This document shows, in pieces, positions 8,410 to 18,964 of a stretch of DNA of 64,000 nucleotides. This DNA comes from Bacillus sp. CH140a_4T (GTDB lineage: Bacteria; Bacillota; Bacilli; Bacillales; Bacillaceae_G), in the NCBI RefSeq assembly GCF_008923725.1, contig NZ_WBPF01000013.1:310001-374000 (forward strand). The letters are read 5' to 3'. Position 1 is the stretch's first letter; the number at the start of each line of letters is the position of its first letter. The notes under the pieces are model-generated. The model made no database searches, was not told the origin of the DNA, and saw only the letters and a program-made list of their open reading frames with translations. Position numbers and translations under genes: made by a program.

Positions 8410-9711
8410 TTACATCATATCCTCTTCTTGGAATGATTTTGTTCTCTTAAATTGCCATAACGCAACTGTAATAACGATTAACGATAATATCATTGTAAGA
8501 GCTGCTGCTTTCCCGTACTGCGCTGAAGTCATCGTTAACTTATAAATCCATGAAATTAAAATATCTGTTCCACCTGCGTCTTGTCCAGCTACAGCAGGAC
8601 CTCCGCCGTTAAATAGATAGATGATACTAAAGTTATTAAAGTTAAACGTATATTGCGTAATTAATATTGGTGCTGTTGCATATAGAACAAGTGGCAATGT
8701 AATTTTACGAAACTGTTGCCAAGCTGTAGCTCCATCTACTGTAGCAGCTTCATATAACTCCCCTGGAATCGATTGCAGTATACCTGTTGTCATTGCAAAG
8801 ACGAATGGGAATCCAAGCCACGTTTGAATCATAATTAAAGCGATTTTTGCCCAAAACGGATCTGTCATCCAAGCAATCTTTTCGATTCCGAATAAAGCCA
8901 ACACTTGATTGTTAATTGCTCCAAATGTTTCATTAAACATACCTGAGAAAACAAGAATAGATACGAATGCTGGGACCGCCCACGGTAAAATGAAGATTGT
9001 TCGAATAATTGCCTTCCCTTTAATACCAGGCTGATTTACGATAATCGCTAAGAAAATACCAAGCGCAACTTGTAATGTCGTTGCAACGAATGTCCAAATG
9101 ACAGTCCAAGAGAATACGCTTAAAAATGTTTCTCTCCACATCGGTAATGTAAAGATATCAATAAAGTTTTTGAAGCCCACCCAATCTACTAATTTAGCTG
9201 GAGGAGAGTGGTATAAATCATAATTCGTAAATCCAATTAAAATTACGAAGATGATTGGAAATACAACTACAAAGATAAGTAATAGAAAACCTGGTGAAAC
9301 CATTAAATATGGAAAACCTTGATCTAGTAAATTACGGTATTGCTCTTTTACAGAGTTTAATGGGGTTCCTATATCACGTTTCTTCCCGTTTTGGTATGCA
9401 TCATATAAATTAAATGCATATATTCCGAGTCCAAACACGATGACAATGAGTGCCAAGATTCCTTCTACTAATAGAAAGACAGAATGGTCACGTGGAACTT
9501 CTGTACCAAGCGTTACAATTCCCCATAATCCCATATTTAATAAATCAGCAAATGCTACAATAAATGAACCTGTTAATACTAGAAAAATAAGACCTTTTAC
9601 AAATTGTTTATTATACATTTGGCCCATGCCTGGAATGATTGATAACATGGTTGCCATTTTCCTATGTTTTGAACCGTTTAAGCCGTTTGCTGGTTCCATA
9701 GATGTTTGCAT
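8410..9711 (-). CDS. malF: Maltose/maltodextrin ABC transporter permease MalF
   Basis: A 433-residue permease with an N-terminal extension (two to three extra hydrophobic segments, residues 20-105) and a large first external region, as usual for Gram-positive MalF. The EAA loop reads EAATVDGATAWQQFRKITLP near residue 325. The start follows an AAGGGGGAAGG ribosome binding site. It is the second gene of malE-malF-malG on the minus strand. Confidence 0.93.
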   Translation of the reverse strand: MQTSMEPANGLNGSKHRKMATMLSIIPGMGQMYNKQFVKGLIFLVLTGSFIVAFADLLNMGLWGIVTLGTEVPRDHSVFLLVEGILALIVIVFGLGIYAFNLYDAYQNGKKRDIGTPLNSVKEQYRNLLDQGFPYLMVSPGFLLLIFVVVFPIIFVILIGFTNYDLYHSPPAKLVDWVGFKNFIDIFTLPMWRETFLSVFSWTVIWTFVATTLQVALGIFLAIIVNQPGIKGKAIIRTIFILPWAVPAFVSILVFSGMFNETFGAINNQVLALFGIEKIAWMTDPFWAKIALIMIQTWLGFPFVFAMTTGILQSIPGELYEAATVDGATAWQQFRKITLPLVLYATAPILITQYTFNFNNFSIIYLFNGGGPAVAGQDAGGTDILISWIYKLTMTSAQYGKAAALTMILSLIVITVALWQFKRTKSFQEEDMM

Positions 9712-9738
9712 GTTCCTTCCCCCTTTTTTCTGGGAGAG

Positions 9739-9770
9739 AATTCATGCCACTCATATGAGAGGCACGAATT
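9739..9770 (-). other. Intercistronic stem-loop between malE and malF
   Basis: Imperfect 16-base arms (AATTCATGCCACTCAT and ATGAGAGGCACGAATT) meet at the centre. There is no T run. Such hairpins after binding-protein genes often stabilise the upstream mRNA and give an excess of MalE; that role is inferred. Confidence 0.6.
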
Positions 9771-9775
9771 TCACC

Positions 9776-11035
9776 TTATTTTTTCTTACTATGATTTGCC
9801 TCAATATTACCTTTAATTTGCTTCACTGCATTATCAAGTGCTGCCTTTGGTGCCTCTTTTTCCGTAACAACTAATTGAAGTGCATCTCCAGCTGGTTTCC
9901 ATACTTCTTGCATTTCTGGAATGTTCGGCATTGGAATCCCATTTTCAGATTGTGTTGCAACTGCTTTTGCAGCTTCATTAGCTTTAATGATTGGATCTTC
10001 CATCACTGCTTTTACTGGAGGAATTTCTTTTGTTTTCTCAAATCGGATTTTTGCGTTCTCTTCATTTGTTACCCATTCAGTGAACTTTGTAGCTAAATCA
10101 TTTTGTTTAGAGAAACTTGTTACATGCCATCCTTTAACCCCAACAAATGTTTTCATCGGTTGACCGTTTGGTAATTTTGGCATTGGAGCAACGCCATAAT
10201 CAATTCCGTTCTTTTCCATTGCTTGGAACGCCCATGGACCATTCATGATAGATGCTGCTTTTCCTTCGTTAAATAGTCCATCAGCAGCAGGTCCACCAGA
10301 TTCACCGATAATACCTTTCGGGAATAACTTTTCTTTGTACCATTTTTGAAGATATTCCGCACCTTGTACTGCTCCGCTATTATTTAATCCAACATCACTT
10401 GCATTTGGCTTTCCGTCTTTTTCACCAAACACATAACCACCCATACCTGCCATGAATGCATTAGCAAAGTAGAAGTTATCTCCTAATGTTAAAAATCCGT
10501 ACTTGCCATCCTTCGTAAATTCTTTTGAGAAGTTAAACAGCTCGTCCATCGTTTCTGGTGCTTTTGGCATTAATTTTTTATTGTAAATAAAGATCGGTGT
10601 CTCAATTGCTTTTGGTAAACCATATAATTTTCCGTTATATGTCTGTGCCGCTATTGATGAGTCAGTAAATTTACTCTTTACAGCATCATCAGCTTTCACT
10701 TCAGAAAGTAAACCTTCTGTTACTGCGTTTCCGATTTGATCATGTGGCAATGTTACAACGTCTGGTCCAGTCCCCGCTGGTCCATCAAGGCGTAACTTCT
10801 TCACTTGATCTGTCATTTGCATTTCAACAACTTTTACTTTTACTTTATATTTTTCCTCAAAGCTTTTCACTGCTGGTTCTAAACCAACACCTTTTTTATC
10901 ATCTTCCCAAACGAGAAGATCGTAATCTTTCTTTGCTTTACTTTCTTCTTTTTTCCCTGAATCTTTCGGTCCACATGCAGATAACATACCAATTGATAAT
11001 GCTGAAACCGTTAATAATGATAATGCTTTCTTCAT
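9776..11035 (-). CDS. malE: Maltose/maltodextrin-binding lipoprotein
   Basis: A 419-residue extracellular solute-binding protein of family 1. Residues 1-21 are a lipoprotein signal ending in the lipobox LSAC, so the mature protein is tethered to the membrane by its Cys. The mature part has the usual two-lobed binding-protein sequence (VWEDDKKG, TGPDVVTLPHDQIGN, ASIMNGPWAFQ). The longest frame starts 81 bases further out, but the ATG at 11035 has a GGGAGG site and gives the signal peptide. Two operator-like palindromes lie upstream. Confidence 0.93.
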   Translation of the reverse strand: MKKALSLLTVSALSIGMLSACGPKDSGKKEESKAKKDYDLLVWEDDKKGVGLEPAVKSFEEKYKVKVKVVEMQMTDQVKKLRLDGPAGTGPDVVTLPHDQIGNAVTEGLLSEVKADDAVKSKFTDSSIAAQTYNGKLYGLPKAIETPIFIYNKKLMPKAPETMDELFNFSKEFTKDGKYGFLTLGDNFYFANAFMAGMGGYVFGEKDGKPNASDVGLNNSGAVQGAEYLQKWYKEKLFPKGIIGESGGPAADGLFNEGKAASIMNGPWAFQAMEKNGIDYGVAPMPKLPNGQPMKTFVGVKGWHVTSFSKQNDLATKFTEWVTNEENAKIRFEKTKEIPPVKAVMEDPIIKANEAAKAVATQSENGIPMPNIPEMQEVWKPAGDALQLVVTEKEAPKAALDNAVKQIKGNIEANHSKKK

Positions 11036-11074
11036 CCCAAAAACCTCCCTAAGTTGTATATGTACCTTACTATT

Positions 11075-11088
11075 TGAAAACGTTTGCA
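11075..11088. promoter_or_regulatory. cre/MalR-like operator 1 upstream of malE
   Basis: TGAAAACGTTTGCA fits the CcpA cre consensus and also contains the AAACGTTTGC core seen in MalR operators. It lies about 40 bases upstream of malE. Confidence 0.7.
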
Positions 11089-11128
11089 TTAAATGGTTTA
11101 ATAGAAGCGCAAACAATATCTCAATCTA

Positions 11129-11143
11129 TGAAAACGTTTGCGC
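11129..11143. promoter_or_regulatory. cre/MalR-like operator 2 upstream of malE
   Basis: TGAAAACGTTTGCGC is a second cre-like site. With GCGCAAAC at 11107-11114 it also forms a larger dyad, so looping or paired binding is possible. Confidence 0.65.
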
Positions 11144-11279
11144 TATTTGTCTATCATTATACATTCTTTTATTCATTTTGCAAATATTAATTTTAAAATA
11201 TTATTACTACACTCCTTATACATTGACTTTATATGAAATGAATACTACTCTTATAAGCAATATTAAAGATATGAAAAAA

Positions 11280-11291
11280 GCAATCGTTTGC
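11280..11291. promoter_or_regulatory. MalR-like operator upstream of the amylase gene
   Basis: GCAATCGTTTGC is a near-palindrome matching the GCAAACGTTTGC core, in the divergent malE/amylase control region, about 70 bases before the amylase start. Confidence 0.5.
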
Positions 11292-11317
11292 AACATATAC
11301 TTTATTATTATACTTAA

Positions 11318-13120
<1,803 letters not shown>

Positions 13121-13123
13121 TCA

Positions 13124-13158
13124 AAAAATCCTTATACCGAAGTGGTATAAGGATTTTT
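13124..13158. terminator. Bidirectional terminator between the amylase gene and malL
   Basis: AAAAATCCTTATACC, a five-base loop and GGTATAAGGATTTTT between two convergent genes. Confidence 0.88.
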
Positions 13159-13159
13159 C

Positions 13160-14836
13160 TTATTTCAATTTTAATACCATCGCTTCATACGGACGCAATG
13201 TAATGTTATCTACCGATTCACTCTCTACGTCGTAATTGTGTATTAATAACTCTGATTCACTATAACTAATATCCTCAGGCATTTCAAATACACGATCATC
13301 CGCCGTAAAGTTTGCAATAATAAGAAGTTTTTCTTCTCCATATGTTCTTACGTATGCAAAAATAGAAGGATTATTCTCTAATATTAAATCATATGATCCA
13401 TACACAATGATCTCATTATTTTTACGTAACTCAATTAATTTTTTATAGTAATAAAAAATTGAATCTTTATTTTGGATTGCTTGTTTCACATTAATTTCTT
13501 TATAGTTAGGGTTTACCGTAATCCAAGGCTCACCCGTTGTGAATCCAGCATGGTCTTCATCATCCCACTGCATCGGTGTTCTAGCATTATCTCGTCCTTT
13601 TATATAGATAGACTGCATCACTTTCTCTATATCTTCACCGCGATCTATAACTTTTTCCTTATACATATTTAATGTTTCAATATCTCGATATTCATCAATT
13701 GATTCGAATCGAACATTCGTCATTCCAATTTCTTCTCCTTGATAAATATACGGTGTTCCTTTCATCATATGAAGCACTGTTGCTAACATTTTCGCAGATT
13801 CAATGCGGTACGTTTCATCATTACCAAAACGAGATACAACGCGCGGCTGATCATGGTTATTCCAATACAGACTATTCCATCCCGTATGCTCCAATGCTTT
13901 TTGCCACTTCGTTAAATTCTCTTTTAAAGTAAGGAGTGAACATGGTTTTACATCCCATTTTCCACCTTCTCCTGAATCTAAATCCATATGTTCAAATTGG
14001 AATACCATCTGCAGTTCTTTTCGTTCTTCCCCAGTATACATTTTTGCTTCTTCTGTCGTTACACCAGGCATTTCACCGACCGTCATAATATCATAATGAG
14101 ACAATACTTCTTCATTCATTTCATGTAAATATTTATGAATGTTTGGACCGTTCATAAAATGTTTATGACCTGAAACATACCCCTCTTCTTCTGTTTCAAC
14201 AGCTGGTAATCCCTCTTCTTTAGAAATAAAATTAATAACATCCATACGGAAGCCATCAATTCCTTTTTCTAACCAAAACTTCATCATTTCATAAACATCT
14301 TGTCTTACCTTTTCATTATCCCAATTTAAATCTGGCTGTTTTTTAGAAAACAGATGTAAATAATATTCATCTGTCATTTCATCATACTGCCATGCTGATC
14401 CACTAAAAGCAGCTCCCCAGTTATTCGGCTCTTTGCCTTCTTTTCCAGGACGCCATATATAGTAATCTCTATATTTATTATCTTTTGATTTACGTGATTC
14501 AATAAACCAATTATGTTCATCAGAAGTATGGTTAACAACTAAGTCCATCATAAGTTTCATATTACGTTCATGCATTTCATGTAATAGCTCATCCCAATCT
14601 TCCATTGTTCCGAACTCATTCATTATTTTACAATAATCACTTATATCATAACCATTATCGTCATTTGGAGATTCATAGACTGGCGATAACCAAATGACAT
14701 CAATCCCTAATTCTTTTAAGTAATCTAACTTAGAAATAATACCACGAAGATCCCCAATACCATCACCGTTACTATCCATAAAGCTACGAGGATAAATTTG
14801 ATATACTACACTTTCTTTCCACCACTGTTTTTTCAT
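13160..14836 (-). CDS. malL: Oligo-1,6-glucosidase
   Basis: A 558-residue GH13 enzyme that cleaves alpha-1,6 bonds of isomaltose and isomalto-oligosaccharides in the cytosol. It reads very like the crystallised B. cereus oligo-1,6-glucosidase (also 558 residues), from KQWWKESVVYQIYPRSF to RPYEAMVLKLK. Catalytic residues lie in GFRMDVINF, TVGEMPG and NNHDQPR. The longer frame adds six residues; the ATG at 14836 gives the family length and follows GGGG. cre-like boxes upstream suggest CcpA/MalR control with the mal operon. Confidence 0.95.
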   Translation of the reverse strand: MKKQWWKESVVYQIYPRSFMDSNGDGIGDLRGIISKLDYLKELGIDVIWLSPVYESPNDDNGYDISDYCKIMNEFGTMEDWDELLHEMHERNMKLMMDLVVNHTSDEHNWFIESRKSKDNKYRDYYIWRPGKEGKEPNNWGAAFSGSAWQYDEMTDEYYLHLFSKKQPDLNWDNEKVRQDVYEMMKFWLEKGIDGFRMDVINFISKEEGLPAVETEEEGYVSGHKHFMNGPNIHKYLHEMNEEVLSHYDIMTVGEMPGVTTEEAKMYTGEERKELQMVFQFEHMDLDSGEGGKWDVKPCSLLTLKENLTKWQKALEHTGWNSLYWNNHDQPRVVSRFGNDETYRIESAKMLATVLHMMKGTPYIYQGEEIGMTNVRFESIDEYRDIETLNMYKEKVIDRGEDIEKVMQSIYIKGRDNARTPMQWDDEDHAGFTTGEPWITVNPNYKEINVKQAIQNKDSIFYYYKKLIELRKNNEIIVYGSYDLILENNPSIFAYVRTYGEEKLLIIANFTADDRVFEMPEDISYSESELLIHNYDVESESVDNITLRPYEAMVLKLK

Positions 14837-14880
14837 TATGCTACCCCATTTCATTAATAATTCGATTTTCTTTTTTAAGG

Positions 14881-14894
14881 CGCAAACGTTTTCA
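14881..14894. promoter_or_regulatory. cre/MalR-like operator upstream of malL
   Basis: CGCAAACGTTTTCA (TGAAAACGTTTGCG on the gene strand), 45 bases upstream of malL; the same sequence as the malE operator 2 core. Confidence 0.7.
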
Positions 14895-14931
14895 TTAATG
14901 AATGATAACAGATTCTATCTTAATTTAAAAT

Positions 14932-14945
14932 AGCGCTTACAACTT
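14932..14945. promoter_or_regulatory. Second cre-like site upstream of malL
   Basis: On the malL strand this reads TTGTAAGCGCTATT, matching the left half and centre of the cre consensus. Confidence 0.5.
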
Positions 14946-15000
14946 TTATTCTTATTTTCCCAAGAAAACATACGAAAATTACTAATATTCCTCTCATGTA

Positions 15001-15014
15001 TGAAAACGTTTTAT
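15001..15014. promoter_or_regulatory. cre-like site in the malL-msmX divergent region
   Basis: TGAAAACGTTTTAT, upstream of a TATAAT at 15045-15050 that could be the msmX -10 box. Confidence 0.5.
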
Positions 15015-15058
15015 TTTTTTGTTTATTTTTTGAATCTATTAGTTTATAATGAACTCAA

Positions 15059-15072
15059 AGAAAACGTTTGCA
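15059..15072. promoter_or_regulatory. cre/MalR-like operator between the msmX promoter and start codon
   Basis: AGAAAACGTTTGCA lies just after the candidate -10 TATAAT (15045-15050), a position expected to block initiation or elongation. Confidence 0.65.
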
Positions 15073-15096
15073 TAATTATTTCTAGGAGGAAATACC

Positions 15097-16197
15097 ATGG
15101 CAGAACTGAAATTAGAAAACATTTATAAAATATATGATAATAACGTAACAGCTGTAACAGACTTCAATTTACACATTCAAGATAAAGAGTTTATCGTATT
15201 TGTCGGTCCTTCTGGATGCGGAAAGTCTACAACATTACGAATGGTTGCTGGACTTGAAGATATTTCAAAAGGAGAGTTTTCAATTGATGGTAAGCTAATG
15301 AACGATGTCCCTCCAAAAGATCGCGATATCGCAATGGTCTTCCAAAACTATGCTCTATATCCACATATGAGTGTGTATGATAATATGGCATTTGGATTAA
15401 AACTTAGAAAAATACCAAAAGATGAAATCGATCGTCGTGTGAAAGATGCAGCAAAAATTTTAGGACTGGAACAATATTTAGATAGAAAGCCGAAAGCATT
15501 ATCCGGTGGACAACGTCAACGTGTTGCGTTAGGTAGAGCAATCGTTCGAGACGCGAAAGTGTTCTTAATGGATGAGCCTTTATCTAACTTAGACGCTAAA
15601 TTACGTGTTGCAATGCGCTCAGAAATTTCTAAATTACACCACCGTCTTGGAACAACAACAATTTACGTAACACATGATCAAACAGAAGCAATGACAATGG
15701 CTTCACGTCTCGTTGTTATGAAAGACGGAAAGATTCAACAAATCGGAACTCCAAAAGAAGTATATGAAACACCTGAAAACATTTTCGTTGGTGGATTTAT
15801 TGGCTCTCCAGCGATGAATTTCTTCCGTGGTAAATTAACTGAAACCGATTTCGTTATAGACAATGCAATAAAAATTAAAGTAACTGAAGGAAAAATGAAG
15901 ATGTTACGTGAACAAGGCTATGTAAATAAGGAAATTGTTTTAGGCATTCGCCCTGAGGACATGCATGATGAACTATTATTTTTAGAAGCTTCACAATCTA
16001 CTGCCTTCACAACAAAAATCGAAGTTGCTGAATTACTAGGTGCTGAATCTATTTTATATATGAAACTTGGAGATCAAGATTTTGCAGCACGTGTTGATGC
16101 AAGACATACATTTTCACCTGGAGATCAAATTAAACTAGCATTTGATATGAATAAAGCGCATTTCTTTGATAGTCAAACTGAACAACGTATTCGTTAA
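15097..16197 (+). CDS. msmX: Multi-sugar ABC transporter ATPase
   Basis: A 366-residue MalK/UgpC-type ATPase. It has Walker A (GPSGCGKSTT, residue 37 on), the Q loop (VFQNYALYPHMSV), the signature LSGGQRQRVALGRAIV, Walker B (VFLMDEPLSNLDAKLR), the switch His (VTHDQTEAM) and a C-terminal TOBE-like regulatory domain. In B. subtilis MsmX energises several sugar importers, and here it is the obvious partner of MalFG. It is transcribed alone, divergent from malL, behind a cre-like site. The start has a TAGGAGG site. Confidence 0.92.
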   Translation: MAELKLENIYKIYDNNVTAVTDFNLHIQDKEFIVFVGPSGCGKSTTLRMVAGLEDISKGEFSIDGKLMNDVPPKDRDIAMVFQNYALYPHMSVYDNMAFGLKLRKIPKDEIDRRVKDAAKILGLEQYLDRKPKALSGGQRQRVALGRAIVRDAKVFLMDEPLSNLDAKLRVAMRSEISKLHHRLGTTTIYVTHDQTEAMTMASRLVVMKDGKIQQIGTPKEVYETPENIFVGGFIGSPAMNFFRGKLTETDFVIDNAIKIKVTEGKMKMLREQGYVNKEIVLGIRPEDMHDELLFLEASQSTAFTTKIEVAELLGAESILYMKLGDQDFAARVDARHTFSPGDQIKLAFDMNKAHFFDSQTEQRIR

Positions 16198-16223
16198 AAA
16201 ATAATTTTTCCTATATCACATAC

Positions 16224-16258
16224 AAAAAAACCGTCCACATATTTTGAGGGCGGTTTTC
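16224..16258. terminator. Terminator after msmX
   Basis: AAAACCGTCC, an 11-base loop and GGGCGGTTTT, followed by a short T-rich tract. Confidence 0.75.
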
Positions 16259-16262
16259 ATTA

Positions 16263-16739
16263 TTATACGAGGGCTTCTACTGTATGAAATGATTGTCCTT
16301 TCGTGCCAATAATACCGAAAATCGGTAAGTCACTCAGCACCACTTCTTCTTGCTGTTTCATAAAAGATGACGTTAATTGTTTTATCTCTATCCAAACGTC
16401 ATTAATACAAAGCACATTGGAATCGTTCTCTTGTTGGCGTGAAAAAATAGAATCTATTTTATATAAACCAGCATTTTGAAAAAGCATATCAATGCGACTG
16501 AATGCATTCAAAGTAATGCTGATTACGCGTTGCCAATCACCTTGCTTTTCCATATCATAGGATACAAAAAGTGCTTCTCCGCCTAGATTCGTAATTTCCT
16601 CCACTGTTGCTTGTCCACTTTCTTGATCAATGTCCGTCACAATTACTTTTGCGCCTTGTTTAGCCAACAAAAGAGCTGTATTACGTCCAATACCGATGCC
16701 ACCGCCAGTTACGATAGCAACTTTTCCTGCAAGCTTCAT
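16263..16739 (-). pseudogene. C-terminally truncated short-chain dehydrogenase
   Basis: A 158-residue remnant of a short-chain dehydrogenase/reductase, normally about 250 residues. The NAD(P)-binding Rossmann start is intact (KVAIVTGGGIGIGRNTA), and FQNAG replaces the usual NNAG. The frame ends right where the YxxxK active site should be; the aligned stretch reads SFHTVEALV, lacking both Tyr and Lys. The substrate half is absent. The start at 16739 was chosen because AAGGGG is eight bases ahead; upstream ATGs are too close to it. Probably a decayed gene, though the frame is clean, so a repurposed nucleotide-binding protein cannot be excluded. Confidence 0.65.
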
Positions 16740-16836
16740 TTTCATTACCCCTTCTATAAGTCTTACCGTCATTCAGTATACTCCTTTATGAGATTAGTCT
16801 GCAAGCAAGAAAAGTTGCTTATTCATTTGTAAACGG

Positions 16837-16935
16837 TTACTTTTTCACTCCTTCTTTTTTCTTACTATTACGCTGATCAAAAACTAAACCGATGAAAATT
16901 AAAATCCCCCAAAAGATTACACTACCTCCAGTCAT
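16837..16935 (-). CDS. 32-residue single-pass membrane microprotein
   Basis: A short frame with a strong AAGGGGG ribosome binding site eight bases before the ATG. It encodes a hydrophobic helix (VIFWGILIFIGLVF) followed by a basic tail (DQRNSKKKEGVKK). The plan resembles the small subunits of NSS amino acid transporters such as metS near the right end of this window, but the match is weak and no transporter is adjacent. It lies between the truncated dehydrogenase and an RDD protein. Confidence 0.55.
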   Translation of the reverse strand: MTGGSVIFWGILIFIGLVFDQRNSKKKEGVKK

Positions 16936-17049
16936 TTCAATTTCCCCCTTATTATATAAAGATATTATTTTAATTATTATAACATTTTCTTAATTTTCAA
17001 TCTATTAAAACCAAAAATGATATTATTATATAAATGTATTTGTATAACA

Positions 17050-17095
17050 AAAAAAGACCTTCTTATTTTATGTATAAAATAGGAAGGTCTTTTTT
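17050..17095. terminator. Terminator next to the RDD gene
   Basis: A long stem starting AAAAAGACCTTC and ending GAAGGTCTTTTTT; it can act on the minus strand after the RDD gene. Confidence 0.85.
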
Positions 17096-17097
17096 CA

Positions 17098-17553
17098 TTA
17101 TACAAGACTTATTACTTTCGTTTTTGTAATTAAATCCTGAAAACCACAATTATCTTTGCGGAATAACATCATATATACGTTACATAATATCGGAATTCCA
17201 AGTAGTAATATGTTCGGTAATAACAATACAAAAAATCGTATCGTTAATGTTTGTAATGTTAACTTTTCACTCTTCAATGAAATTAATTTTATTCTTGTTA
17301 CCTTTTTACCAAGTGTTACACCGTTCCAAATAAAGGGTACCAAAATAAAATATATCGCCATTAATATAAAAACTACTGCGAGATCATATCTATAATCACC
17401 AAAACTAATATTAAAGCGATCAAAAATAGCACTATAATTTCCAGTCATAACAGCTACTACTGCACCATACATAACCGAGATTAAAAACATGTCAATTAGG
17501 GAAGCACCTATGCGATTCATTACAAGCGCTGGACGATGCATCTTTAACTTCAT
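17098..17553 (-). CDS. RDD-family membrane protein
   Basis: A 151-residue protein with three to four membrane segments. Family landmarks are the Arg and Asp of MNRIGASLIDMF near the N-terminus and LGKKVTRIKLISL in the middle loop. RDD proteins have been linked to ion or osmolyte transport in some bacteria, but no function can be set here. A GAAGGAG site lies about 11 bases before the start. Likely transcribed alone. Confidence 0.75.
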   Translation of the reverse strand: MKLKMHRPALVMNRIGASLIDMFLISVMYGAVVAVMTGNYSAIFDRFNISFGDYRYDLAVVFILMAIYFILVPFIWNGVTLGKKVTRIKLISLKSEKLTLQTLTIRFFVLLLPNILLLGIPILCNVYMMLFRKDNCGFQDLITKTKVISLV

Positions 17554-17685
17554 TTTTATGTCGACTCCTTCATATCCTTCTTTACCCGTCTCATCGTACC
17601 ACTTCTAAAAAACATTGTAAACTAGCGTTTCTCTTACTTTTCTTGTACAATGTGTTACAACAGCATTGTAAAGGAGGTTCCCATA

Positions 17686-18117
17686 TTGAAAAAATGGATA
17701 ATCCTATTCGTCGCATTCCTATTAGCCGGTTGTGCTGGAAATACAAATCATATAACGTATACGATTAACGATGAATACGAACTCATACGTACTTCTGGAA
17801 ATGCATTTGAGCTTTTTCCTTCGCAAGATGCTGTATATGCCACACAATACATCCCTGCAAAAATTACAGACATTGGTTGGGATGATAAATACATTATCGC
17901 AAAACAAACTGAGGAAAAGTCAGATCCGAATAACCCTGACGCAGCAATTGCAAATAAAAAAAGTGAGCATTATTGGATTATTGACGTAAAGCATAATAAA
18001 CGTTTTGGCCCCTATAATGAAAAGCAATTTAATGAACAAAAAGATGCGTTTAAAATTAAGGTGCCTTTTCAAAGTGTAGATTCATACATAGAAGAACAGA
18101 AAAAACAGTCAGCATAG
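17686..18117 (+). CDS. Small lipoprotein, DUF3997-like
   Basis: A 143-residue lipoprotein. I chose the TTG at 17686, which follows AAAGGAGG and gives a normal signal peptide (KKWIILFVAFLLAGC, lipobox LAGC). An upstream in-frame ATG at 17650 would bury the signal and lacks a site. The mature part has YELIRTSGNAFELF, ITDIGWDDKYIIAKQ and HYWIIDVKHNKRFGPY, a pattern I associate with DUF3997. Function unknown; located on the outer face of the membrane. Confidence 0.7.
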   Translation: MKKWIILFVAFLLAGCAGNTNHITYTINDEYELIRTSGNAFELFPSQDAVYATQYIPAKITDIGWDDKYIIAKQTEEKSDPNNPDAAIANKKSEHYWIIDVKHNKRFGPYNEKQFNEQKDAFKIKVPFQSVDSYIEEQKKQSA

Positions 18118-18141
18118 TATTTTAAGTGCTGACTGTTTTTT
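18103..18141 (+). terminator. Terminator after the DUF3997-like gene
   Basis: AAACAGTCAGCA, loop, TGCTGACTGTTTTTT; the left arm overlaps the end of the gene. Confidence 0.85.
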
Positions 18142-18163
18142 CTTGCATACATTTAAAAACAAC

Positions 18164-18928
18164 TTACTCAGAAAGTGAGATATTAAAAGTTTGTGGCTCT
18201 TTTACAATATCTTGCGTTTCTGTATCTGCTGCGATTACATTATCTGTTGTAAACTTAATATTCTTTACTTTTTCTTTTCCATCATCAAGTATTAAGCCGA
18301 TAATACCATCTCTTGTTTCACCTGGCTTGTAGTCTTCCCTTGATACATTTTTTGTACCAACAAGCGTATCTTCATCATATAAAAAGTTTTGAGTTGCTAC
18401 TTTAAAATGTTGCTTATCATTAATCGCAACATCATTCATAGAGAAAAATTGCATATTTTTATTCCCGCTATTTTCCACCTTATATGTAATTTCAACGTAA
18501 CGAATTGTATCACTAATCTCTGTTCCACTTAGCGATGCATATAACTCCGCATCTTCTTGACTTACTTTATCTCCTAATCTACGCTTTACTTCTTCAGTAG
18601 TTAATGCCGTATATACTTTTAATGTATTTTTTGCATCTTTACTCATCTGTGATAAAGAGATTACTTTCACATCTTGTACGTGAATTTTCATTGGTGCTGC
18701 TTCAAATGTTTGATTCACAGAATGAATCTGTTCTAATTTAAAAGTACCCCACCCTGTTTCTTTCACTTTTTGTCCTACTTTTTTCAGCTCACGCCCGCCA
18801 TATTCTTTCGTTTCAGGAATAGATTCTTTCTTCTTTGGTTCAACTTTCTTTTCTTCTTGATGGAAGCAACCACTTAACATAAGAAGAAAACTACATAAAA
18901 CAAAAATACTTTTCCATGCTTTCATCAT
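18164..18928 (-). CDS. Lipoprotein with a DUF4352-like domain
   Basis: A 254-residue lipoprotein: signal peptide with lipobox LSGC (residues 18-21), a Lys/Glu-rich linker, then a beta-rich domain with YVEITYKVENSGNKNMQFF and KPGETRDGIIGLIL, the kind of immunoglobulin-like module found in DUF4352 proteins. The start at 18928 follows AGGAG; the upstream longer frame has none. It lies 36 bases downstream of the DUF4184 gene on the same strand and may be cotranscribed. No specific function is visible. Confidence 0.7.
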   Translation of the reverse strand: MMKAWKSIFVLCSFLLMLSGCFHQEEKKVEPKKKESIPETKEYGGRELKKVGQKVKETGWGTFKLEQIHSVNQTFEAAPMKIHVQDVKVISLSQMSKDAKNTLKVYTALTTEEVKRRLGDKVSQEDAELYASLSGTEISDTIRYVEITYKVENSGNKNMQFFSMNDVAINDKQHFKVATQNFLYDEDTLVGTKNVSREDYKPGETRDGIIGLILDDGKEKVKNIKFTTDNVIAADTETQDIVKEPQTFNISLSE

Positions 18929-18964
18929 TAAATTTCTCCTAACACTATCATTCATTAATATAAA

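Noticed and set aside
9440-9874. A plus-strand frame across malF/malE
   Set aside because: Antisense shadow spanning the intercistronic stem-loop.
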